Positions 16,934 to 23,032 of a DNA stretch of 64,000 nucleotides are shown here, one piece after another; the stretch's first letter is position 1, and each line of letters opens with the position of its first letter. The position numbers were made by a program, and so were the translations under genes. This stretch comes from Saprospiraceae bacterium UBA2329. Lineage in GTDB: Bacteria; Bacteroidota; Bacteroidia; Chitinophagales; Saprospiraceae. The stretch is taken from NCBI GenBank assembly GCA_002344975.1, contig DDUV01000042.1, positions 1-64,000 of the forward strand. Direction: 5' to 3'. Below the pieces are notes generated by a model. That model was given only the letters and a program-made list of their open reading frames with translations. It was not told where the DNA came from and made no database searches.

Positions 16934-19648
16934 ATGTCCGTACCGCCAATTTTCATCAGTTACAGGGTAAAGGATACCCAGATCGAAGCCCGGCTTTTGT
17001 ATGTAGAATTAGCCAACCACTTTGGCAGGAATGCCGTGTTTTTGGATAAAAAACGCATCGAACCCGGCATGGACTGGCCGACAGAACTGGAAACCAAGGT
17101 CGCCGGCTGCCAGGTTTTGCTCATCCTTGTGCGAAAAGGGGTGATCTGGGCGGGGCTTAATGAGGACAATGGAGAGTACCGGATCAATGACCCGAAAGAC
17201 TGGGTGCGGCGTGAAATTGAGACATCAAACCAGTCGGACAAGGAAATTCTCCCCGTTTTTCTTGATAAGGCGAAGTTTCCCGCAAAGAGCGTTTTACCCG
17301 AAGCGCTGCACTTTTTATGCACCCAACAAGACAAACCCATTGAAACCGAAAACAAATGGGACGACGGCGTCGCCGCGCTCATCAAATTATTGGAGGGGAA
17401 AGGCATCCGGCCTCAGAAAACCGGCGGAGAAAACCCCGTCACCCTGCTCGACGACTACCCCCTTCCCGCCGGCATCAATCCTTTCAAAAAATACAAAGAA
17501 CCGTACATCGGCATGCGGTACTTCGACCATGACGCAGCGCCGCTGTTTTTTGGCCGCACCCGCGAACTCAACGCCTTTTTCAGCCTCATCGAACGCCCCG
17601 AAACACGGCTCATCTTAGTGTATGGACACAGCGGCGTTGGCAAATCCTCGTTCCTTGCAGCAGGGGTGCTGCCCCGGCTCGAACACAAAGTAGGCGACCA
17701 AAACATACACTACGAACGCCGCGACAAAACCATCCAACTGGGCAACCAATTGCAGCAACTCCTTGAAAAACCCCGCGAGGCAGCCCAAAAACGTATTTTC
17801 ATCCTCGATCAGGTGGAGGAAATGTTCACCGACCCGGTGAAAAACGAACGCAGCCGTATGGTGGACATACTCGAGGCGGCGCTGCAAAACAACCCCGCCG
17901 ACCAGTTTGTGCTCGGCTTTCGAAGCGATTACCTGACCGATGTGCAAAGCCTGCTGGCCGAAATCCGCACGGGCAGCGAGGCCGTCCACCTGGAACCCCT
18001 CGACCGCAGCGCCATTGTGGAAGCCATTGAAGGTGTGAAAAGAAGCGAAGAAAAAAATCGAATTTTTCAGTACCACCTCGATTTTGACGATGATTTCGCC
18101 CGGAAAGCGGCTGCCGACCTCATTGCCAAAGAAACCGCGCAGGTCAGCACCATCCTGCAGAGCCGTATGCAGAAGCTCTACCTCGCTGCACAGGAGAGGC
18201 GGGCGCCCAGCGAACCCAAAGTGCGCCTGCGCTGGGAGGACTACGAAGTGTTGGCCAAAAACGCGCACGCAGAGTCCGAACTCCTCGACCGCGCCATCGA
18301 AAAAGTGCAGCAGGAGTGCTCCGATGCCGAGCTCCATACCATCATCGAAACCCTCGACCAATTTGTCATCAACAAAGAAACAGCCGGCGCCAAATCCAAG
18401 ACCGACATCGAAAACCTCGAAAGCCCGCTTGTCCAAACCCTGCTCCATGTGAACCTGCTCACCGAGCTGCGGGCCAAACAAGCCATCCGCCTGGCGCACG
18501 ATGTGCTTGCGCCGGTCGTCCGGCGACGACGCGAGGAGTTGGACCGCAGCAAATACGACAGCCGCACCGCTCAAACCTTCGACTTGCTGTGGCAAAACAT
18601 CCAAAGAGGTTTGGAAACGCTGGATTACGAGGCTGCCCGGCAAGCCCTCAGCGAGGCCGCCCAACTCCAGTTTTACCCCAAAGCCTACGACCTCGCCCCC
18701 CTGGCTTATGAGTTGGCTTATGTATTTCTATGGGCAGACAAAGGCACCGAAGGCGCAGCACTACTCCGCATCTTTTGGGACATCCAAAAACAACGAGGCA
18801 TCCTCTTTGCGCCCCTGCCGGAAAGCTCCGACCCGGCCCGGCTTCGCGACTACCTCGCCGCTTGCGACCCCGACCTGTTCATGCACCTGGAGCATACTTA
18901 CTTCCCCACCATGATACCGGTGCAGGGCGGTACTTTTACCATGGGCAGCAATGAATACAAAAATGAGCAACCGCCACATGAGGTCACCCTATCCGGTTTT
19001 GCGATCGCCCAAACCCCGACGACCTGGCAGCAATTCGGCATTTTTTGCCTTGAAACGGGTTTCAAAGTGCCGCATGATGAAGATTGGGGGCGCGCCAATC
19101 GCCCGCTCATCAACGTCAGTTGGGAAGATGCCGCTGAGTTTTGCCGATGGATTTCCACAAAAAGGAGCAGACATTACCGGTTGCCTACCGAGGCTGAATG
19201 GGAATACGCTGCCCGTGGGGGCAGGCTCTCGAAAGGCTGCCAGTACGCCGGCAGTGATAATTTGGATGAAGTAGGCTGGTATTGGGAAAATTCGGGAGAT
19301 GAGCGGCTTTCCGGTGAATGGGGTATTGACAAAATCAACAAAAACAAGTGCCGAACGCATCCGGTAGGTCAGAAGCGGCCCAACGAATTAGGCTTGTACG
19401 ACATGAGCGGCAATGTATGGGAGTGGTGCGAGGATGACTGGCACGATAATTACAATGGTGCGCCGACGGATGGGCGGGCCTGGGTGGGTAGTAGTAGGGG
19501 CGACTACCGCGTGTACCGCGGCGGCAGCTGGGCTTTCGATGCCGTGCTCTGCCGCGCCGCGTATCGCAACTACTGGACTCCGTCGAATCGCGTCAGCTAC
19601 GTCGGCTTCCGCCTCGTCCGCAGTTCACCCCGTGAAATAAATGATTAA
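16934..19648 (+). CDS. TIR - STAND NTPase - FGE-sulfatase (C-type-lectin-like) domain protein, putative conflict/defence protein
   Basis: 904 residues in three parts. Residues 4-155 are a TIR domain: 'PPIFISYRVKD' (strand A), 'AVFLDKKRIEPGMDW', and 'DWVRREIE' with E94 at the place of the NADase Glu. Residues 205-600 are a STAND-type NTPase, with Walker A 'GHSGVGKSS' (231-239) and Walker B 'RIFILDQVEEMF' (287-298), then a helical arm. Residues 655-899 are a formylglycine-generating-enzyme-type domain: 'MIPVQGGTFTMGS', 'RLPTEAEWEYAARGG', 'GLYDMSGNVWEWCEDDW', 'GFRLV'. The FGE fold here more likely recognises a ligand than makes formylglycine. The gene is followed immediately by a GIY-YIG gene, a structured element and a terminator. 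NAD depletion upon target recognition is inferred from relatives. The last 130 bp look like a DGR variable region. Confidence 0.88.
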   Translation: MSVPPIFISYRVKDTQIEARLLYVELANHFGRNAVFLDKKRIEPGMDWPTELETKVAGCQVLLILVRKGVIWAGLNEDNGEYRINDPKDWVRREIETSNQSDKEILPVFLDKAKFPAKSVLPEALHFLCTQQDKPIETENKWDDGVAALIKLLEGKGIRPQKTGGENPVTLLDDYPLPAGINPFKKYKEPYIGMRYFDHDAAPLFFGRTRELNAFFSLIERPETRLILVYGHSGVGKSSFLAAGVLPRLEHKVGDQNIHYERRDKTIQLGNQLQQLLEKPREAAQKRIFILDQVEEMFTDPVKNERSRMVDILEAALQNNPADQFVLGFRSDYLTDVQSLLAEIRTGSEAVHLEPLDRSAIVEAIEGVKRSEEKNRIFQYHLDFDDDFARKAAADLIAKETAQVSTILQSRMQKLYLAAQERRAPSEPKVRLRWEDYEVLAKNAHAESELLDRAIEKVQQECSDAELHTIIETLDQFVINKETAGAKSKTDIENLESPLVQTLLHVNLLTELRAKQAIRLAHDVLAPVVRRRREELDRSKYDSRTAQTFDLLWQNIQRGLETLDYEAARQALSEAAQLQFYPKAYDLAPLAYELAYVFLWADKGTEGAALLRIFWDIQKQRGILFAPLPESSDPARLRDYLAACDPDLFMHLEHTYFPTMIPVQGGTFTMGSNEYKNEQPPHEVTLSGFAIAQTPTTWQQFGIFCLETGFKVPHDEDWGRANRPLINVSWEDAAEFCRWISTKRSRHYRLPTEAEWEYAARGGRLSKGCQYAGSDNLDEVGWYWENSGDERLSGEWGIDKINKNKCRTHPVGQKRPNELGLYDMSGNVWEWCEDDWHDNYNGAPTDGRAWVGSSRGDYRVYRGGSWAFDAVLCRAAYRNYWTPSNRVSYVGFRLVRSSPREIND
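19498..19630 (+). other. Putative diversity-generating-retroelement variable region (VR) at the end of the FGE domain
   Basis: It codes for 'GDYRVYRGGSWAFDAV' and 'LCRAAYRNYWTPSNRVSYVG' then 'FRLVRSS', the segment that is the VR in FGE-type DGR target proteins. From about 19500 the codons become strongly C-ending (TTC, GCC, CTC, TGC, CGC, AAC, TAC, GTC, AGC). That would result if AAC codons of a template had A replaced at the first two positions. The preceding part of the gene uses mixed third bases. No reverse transcriptase or template repeat was found in the window. Ordinary FGE proteins also share this protein motif, so this is suggestive only. Confidence 0.4.
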
Positions 19649-19652
19649 TGCC

Positions 19653-19910
19653 ATGTATTTTTATGTTTATGTCTTACGCAGTGAGGTTGACGGTAAGTTA
19701 TATACCGGTTATACTGCTGACTTACGAAAGAGGTTGGAGAGTCACAATAATGGAGAGGTGAAATCAACAAAGGCCCGTCGTCCGTTGGTACTTGTTTATT
19801 TTGAAGGATGTCTTAATCAGCAAGATGCTACTCACAGGGAGCAGTATTTAAAAACTACCTATGGGAAAAGGTATTTGAAGAATCGTCTAAAGAATTATTT
19901 CACGGGGTAA
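19653..19910 (+). CDS. GIY-YIG nuclease domain protein (UPF0213-like)
   Basis: 85 residues from the ATG at 19653; an ATG at 19641 would overlap the upstream gene by 8 bp and add four residues. The motif reads 'YFYVYVLRSEVDGKLYTGYT' with 'GYTADLRKRLESHNNGEV' carrying the Arg, then 'REQYLKTTYGKRYLKNRLKN'. This is the small stand-alone GIY-YIG family whose members are usually 80-100 residues and of unclear biological role. It is co-transcribed with the TIR-STAND-FGE gene. Base composition is more A+T-rich than the flanking core genes. Confidence 0.88.
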   Translation: MYFYVYVLRSEVDGKLYTGYTADLRKRLESHNNGEVKSTKARRPLVLVYFEGCLNQQDATHREQYLKTTYGKRYLKNRLKNYFTG

Positions 19911-19957
19911 AGGAGGTTTGCTTTCCTGGCCTAACTATGAGCAAAAGAGGAAGCGAA

Positions 19958-20024
19958 ATGCACCTACGGAATGGAGCAAGGAGGGGGGAGGGACGATCCC
20001 TCCGGCGGAATGGAGAAGGTGCAT
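19958..20024 (+). ncRNA. Symmetric structured RNA-like element downstream of the TIR/GIY-YIG genes
   Basis: Outer arms ATGCACCT (19958-19965) and AGGTGCAT (20017-20024) are exact complements. An inner stem GGAGGGA (19987-19993) and TCCCTCC (19997-20003) closes on a CGA loop. A 10-base direct repeat CGGAATGGAG occurs once on each side (19967-19976 and 20006-20015). No reading frame covers it. It lies in the presumed 3' region, just before a strong terminator. It could be a small RNA, a homing/initiation site for a retroelement, or a mobile-repeat remnant; I cannot decide. Confidence 0.45.
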
Positions 20025-20049
20025 GGAGCTAAGTAATGTTGGCATTGAT

Positions 20050-20074
20050 GGGGCGTAAGCCCCGATTTTTTTTT
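20050..20074 (+). terminator. Rho-independent terminator
   Basis: GGGGC-GTAA-GCCCC (20050-20063) is followed by GA and nine T (20066-20074). It would end the TIR-STAND-FGE / GIY-YIG transcript. Confidence 0.9.
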
Positions 20075-20162
20075 AAATGCTAATAAAAGTAATCAGCGTG
20101 CCGGTAGCGTACAGCGACAGCATGAATGAGGAACTGAACCGCTCGCGCCGGGATTCCACGGC

Positions 20163-20197
20163 GTGAGGCGCTAACTTCCGGTCAGCTCCTCACTTGG
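20163..20197 (+). repeat. REP-like repeat, family A, copy 3 (forms the 3' end of hepT)
   Basis: GTGAGGCGCTAAC...CTCCTCACTTGG, one change from the hairpin of copies 1-2. Read on the minus strand it supplies the last codons and the TAG stop (20173-20171) of the broken hepT gene, so the repeat seems to have landed at the end of that gene. Confidence 0.75.
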
Positions 20198-20539
20198 GGG
20201 TAAGGATTTATCCAAAATGGATTGAATCTGCTTTTCCAGCGCCGGCAAGTAAAGCGCAATAGTAACCCAGATGGTATTCAGGTTCAGCCCATCATAATCG
20301 TGGATGAGAACATCCCTGAAGCCGGCCATTTGTTTTCATGGTATTTCGGGGCTGGCAAGGCGTATTTCGTCAGGGATGCGTTTTGCAGCTTCTCTCATAA
20401 TTTCAAATTTTCGCACAACGGCGCTGATAATGAGATCGCTATGGTAGAATTCCTCCTCGGTGACGTCCCGGGTAAAGTTTAAGATGGCCGTGATAGCCTC
20501 ATGGATATGCGACAGGTAGATGACGGGGTCTTTCTTCAT
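20171..20539 (-). pseudogene. hepT: hepT-like HEPN toxin with an in-frame nonsense codon
   Basis: The frame runs 122 codons from the ATG at 20539 to the TAG at 20171, interrupted by one TGA at 20338-20336. Before it: 'MKKDPVIYLSHIHEAITAI' and 'REAAKRIPDEIRLASPEIP'; after it: 'KQMAGFRDVLIHDYDGL' and 'YLPALEKQIQSILDK'. HepT proteins read P-E-I-P-W at this point, so TGG (Trp) has become TGA by a single change. The catalytic HEPN motif R-x4-H (RDVLIH) lies beyond the stop, so the 67-residue product lacks it. The start overlaps the mntA stop by 4 bp, the normal MntA-HepT arrangement. Readthrough or a sequencing error would restore it. Confidence 0.82.
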
Positions 20540-20880
20540 GCGGCTTGGTAGATGATTTGGATATCTCGTTCGATATAGGGTTTAAGCCGCTCGCTCAGGT
20601 ATTTATATGTTAAAATGTCAACTTTTCTTTCCAGGATTTCCTCCAGGTCTTGCTTGTAGCGCACATAGTCGAATAAACTGATTTGCGCAGCAGGGTCGAA
20701 CTGCACAACGATGTCCACATCGCTATTACCGGTCATTTCATTCCGTGCTAAAGATCCTGCTATTCCCACCCAAATCACCGGCTGATGTGACATGTAATCT
20801 CTGATGGTCGCTATGATGGCTTCTTTTTCTATGAAGATGAAATATCTACACAAAGCTATAAAGACATTTTGAAAAAACAT
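20536..20880 (-). CDS. mntA: MntA-like nucleotidyltransferase antitoxin
   Basis: 114 residues with the minimal nucleotidyltransferase signature: 'GIAGSLARNEMTGNSDVDIV', i.e. G-S then D-x-D. In the MntA-HepT toxin-antitoxin family the NTase AMPylates a Tyr of the HEPN ribonuclease (in the R-x4-H-x-Y motif) and so inactivates it. Here the partner HepT is broken, while MntA looks intact, as expected if loss of the toxin is tolerated. The first 15 residues are atypical, so the true start may be internal or a non-ATG codon. A+T-rich relative to the core genes. Confidence 0.85.
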   Translation of the reverse strand: MFFQNVFIALCRYFIFIEKEAIIATIRDYMSHQPVIWVGIAGSLARNEMTGNSDVDIVVQFDPAAQISLFDYVRYKQDLEEILERKVDILTYKYLSERLKPYIERDIQIIYQAA

Positions 20881-20931
20881 AAGATATAGCGGTTTAATCA
20901 GACTTCTTGTTGCAAAACACGCACCACTAGT

Positions 20932-20965
20932 GCCGAGATTCCATCTTCAAGTTTACGCCGCAGGG
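20932..20965 (+). repeat. Dispersed repeat, family B, copy 1
   Basis: Core GAGATTCCATCTTCA followed by two variable bases and TTTAC, then a C-rich CGCAG tail. Related copies are at 22713-22748 and 53041-53072, and a partial copy (TCGCGCCGGGATTCCACGGCG) starts near 20143. Confidence 0.7.
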
Positions 20966-21448
20966 CGGGGCGCGAGTATTACGCGGGTTCTACCCGCTTG
21001 TAAAACGCCCAATTTCAGGGCAATCTCGCGCTACGTTTTCCTCTACGGTCCCCTCTCCATTTGTCATTCCGTAGCGTAGCGGAGGAATCTGTACCATCTC
21101 CGCAGGCAGCCAGACGCGGGTGTCATGCGCGGTGGTACAGGTTCCTACGCCTTGCCTGCCGGCAGCTACTGTTTGTACACAACTCCTCGCGTCTGCCCTT
21201 CGCGCTTAGCTGTCGCGTGCCCGCCCGACAGTCGCGCGGCGTAGTCAAAACCGTGGCGGCTTCGGCCCCGCCAACGGCGTGGTTATGGCTTCAAAAGTGA
21301 GTGCCGTCCCAAAAGCTGAACTTACCGCAATAAAGTCAAAGACTTCCGACCAAGTTGCCGCAGAACGGCGAAGCCCGGTTTTGACGAAGCTGAGGCTTTG
21401 TGCGGTGCCCCGCCGTTGGCGGGGGACCTTAGGGCGGGGGGCTTTTTG

Positions 21449-21475
21449 GGTACTTTTTTGCCGGAAAAAAGTACC
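21449..21475. other. Perfect 11-bp stem hairpin
   Basis: GGTACTTTTTT (21449-21459), loop GCCGG, AAAAAAGTACC (21465-21475). It could terminate transcription in either direction, but no gene ends nearby. Confidence 0.5.
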
Positions 21476-21539
21476 AGAAAAAAATTTACATAATCCATTT
21501 AATCAACTGTAAATCTTTATTTTATGCAATCGTATCATC

Positions 21540-21563
21540 GTTCTTTTTCTAGATAAAAAGAAC
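21540..21563. other. Second long hairpin in the gene-free stretch
   Basis: GTTCTTTTT (21540-21548), loop CTAGAT, AAAAAGAAC (21555-21563). It is immediately followed by a G+C-rich palindromic CGCCGCGCC-GTGGCGCG segment. Together with the hairpin at 21449 it resembles recurrent intergenic hairpin sequences of Bacteroidota genomes. Confidence 0.5.
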
Positions 21564-21776
21564 CAAAAATCACGCCGCGCCGTGGCGCGGTTCTTTCCGG
21601 TTTTTCTGTCGCCCATCTCCTAAAATCTGTAATGCCGGTCCCGCGTTGCTCTTGGCCTGATCGGCTGCTTGAGAACGAGCTTAGAGGGCAACATTAGGGA
21701 AAAAAGATGTGTACAAACAGTAGCTGCCTGCCGGCAGGGAACGACAAACGTAGAGGGCAAACGTAGTGTGACCGGC

Positions 21777-21798
21777 GTGAGGCGCTGACCTCCGGTCA
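21777..21798 (+). repeat. REP-like repeat, family A, truncated copy 4
   Basis: GTGAGGCGCTGACCTCCGGTCA, the first 22 bp of the family-A repeat. It ends exactly at the aldolase stop codon (minus-strand TGA, 21798-21796), again abutting a gene's 3' end. Confidence 0.65.
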
Positions 21799-22566
21799 TT
21801 TCCCCTTCCTTACCTCGTTCAAAAACGCTTTTCCTGCACTTTGAATAAGCCCTTGCACGGAGTTGAGGATGATATTTGCACCATTTTCAGTGAGGGCATT
21901 GGCCTGTTCTGCCGTACCTGCCACGGTTCCCACCCACTTGCCGGCGGCGCGCACCTTGGCCATGATCCCGTTGATGGTATGCTTCACTTCGTCATTGGCA
22001 GGACCATCGTAGTATCCCATGGACATGGCCAGATCGCGCGGGCCGATGATGAACCCGTCCACGCCCTCCACCTGAAGGATTTCGTCCAAGTTCTCTATAC
22101 ATTTCAGGGTTTCGATCTGCGGCAGGATGACGATCTGGTCATTCGCCCATTGCACATACTGGCCTTGAGGGAGCCGCCCCATGAGGTAATCGGCAGCACG
22201 CACAGGACCCAGGCCGCGCTGGCCTAATGGCGGATACTTCACAGCAGCTACCAAGCGCCTCACATCCTCGGCCGTGCGGATACCGGGCATCATTACCCCG
22301 CTGATGCCCGCATCGAGGAATTGCAGGATGAGTTTCTCGTCCACGCTGCGGATGCGCGCCCATACAGGGATGCCGGCCGTTTCGCAGGCGCGAATGATAT
22401 GGGTGGCCTCGGTAAGCGTGATGGCCCCGTGTTCGGCATCCATCATATACAGATCGAAGCCGGTATAGCCGATGTACTCACAGACGACCGGATCGGTAGT
22501 GGGCGATAGAATGCCATACACTACGGCGCCTTGTTGAAGTTTTTCTTTTGCTGTGTTGTTTTGCAC
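21796..22566 (-). CDS. HpcH/HpaI family aldolase (class II pyruvate aldolase)
   Basis: 256 residues. Family motifs are 'GFDLYMMDAEHGAITLTEAT' (general base region), 'IPVWARI', 'MPGIRTAEDVRRLVAAVKYP' (metal-binding and Arg) and 'GFIIGPRDLAMSMGYYDGPA'. The class II pyruvate aldolases cleave 4-hydroxy-2-oxo acids to pyruvate plus an aldehyde using a divalent metal. The natural substrate is not evident: no aromatic-degradation genes adjoin. The gene stands alone, with a repeat at its stop codon and a family-B repeat about 150 bp upstream of its start. Confidence 0.9.
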   Translation of the reverse strand: MQNNTAKEKLQQGAVVYGILSPTTDPVVCEYIGYTGFDLYMMDAEHGAITLTEATHIIRACETAGIPVWARIRSVDEKLILQFLDAGISGVMMPGIRTAEDVRRLVAAVKYPPLGQRGLGPVRAADYLMGRLPQGQYVQWANDQIVILPQIETLKCIENLDEILQVEGVDGFIIGPRDLAMSMGYYDGPANDEVKHTINGIMAKVRAAGKWVGTVAGTAEQANALTENGANIILNSVQGLIQSAGKAFLNEVRKGK

Positions 22567-22712
22567 GATGATGTAGGTTTAAGATTCATTCGTTCGTTGG
22601 TATAAGCGTTGGGCAGGGTGCATTACCTCAACCCACACCGATGCGCTGCCGGTTGGGCAAATATCAACAATTTCCCTACAAGTAACGAGAAGCAGACTGG
22701 AATTTATCACTC

Positions 22713-22748
22713 GCGCCGAGATTCCATCTTCATGTTTACCCCGCAGAG
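22713..22748 (+). repeat. Dispersed repeat, family B, copy 2
   Basis: GCGCCGAGATTCCATCTTCA then TGTTTACCCCGCAGAG; the core matches the copies at 20932 and 53041. It sits in the 400-bp intergenic region between the aldolase gene and the respiratory operon, which otherwise holds only the operon promoter. Confidence 0.7.
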
Positions 22749-22937
22749 AGGGATGCGGACTATCATGGGTTCCACCTAAGTTTACCACGCATGGCGTGGC
22801 TTGTAAAACGCTCATTTTTAGGGACCTCTTCCGTCTCAAACATGAAAACATGAACCTGTTTTCACCACTGCGCACATCCCGTTTTTAGTCCGCCCCTGTT
22901 TAGAAGTGATCTAAATAATTTTCGTTTTTGTATAAAT

Positions 22938-22969
22938 TTTGTTAAAGCATTTAACAGATTATATATTTG
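22938..22969 (+). promoter_or_regulatory. Promoter of the alternative complex III / oxidase operon, with palindrome in the spacer
   Basis: TTTG (22938-22941), a 20-bp spacer and TATATTTG (22962-22969) match the Bacteroidota sigma consensus fully. The transcript would have a leader of about 60 nt before the ATG at 23033. The spacer contains GTTAAA-GCA-TTTAAC (22941-22955), a perfect 6-bp-arm palindrome positioned to act as an operator. Confidence 0.82.
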
Positions 22970-23032
22970 CGCCACTTTTCAGGCTGGAGCGGATTTCAGC
23001 CAAAAACGAAAGACTTACAAACAACCGAAACG

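Larger units (their letters stand above)
21155..21738. repeat. Inverted repeat pair flanking 0.5 kb
   Basis: CCTGCCGGCAGCTACTG-TTTGTACACA (21155-21181) recurs as its reverse complement at 21708-21738, where one extra GGCA unit is present. The interval carries no gene. This could be a MITE-like remnant or the ends of a decayed element; no target-site duplication was identified. Confidence 0.5.
20881..21776. other. Non-coding accessory stretch, repeats and hairpins only
   Basis: About 900 bp with no frame resembling a protein on either strand. It holds a family-B repeat (20932-20965), G+C-rich palindromic debris including 'GCGGGTTCTACCCGC' (20983-20997), an inverted repeat pair (21155-21181 / 21708-21738), two long hairpins (21449-21475, 21540-21563) and, at its right edge, a truncated family-A repeat. 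It looks like a site of repeated small insertions. Confidence 0.7.

Noticed and set aside
16734..17406. Retron or other RT-based system linked to the TIR gene
   Set aside because: No reverse transcriptase motif (YxDD) was found in any frame near the TIR-STAND-FGE gene or elsewhere in the window.
21061..21512. Short Ser/Arg-rich frames in the gene-free stretch
   Set aside because: Their composition reflects G+C-rich palindromic debris; there is no conserved motif or plausible start context.
22579..22875. 98-codon frame upstream of the aldolase gene
   Set aside because: It includes the family-B repeat and shows no protein-like pattern; judged spurious.
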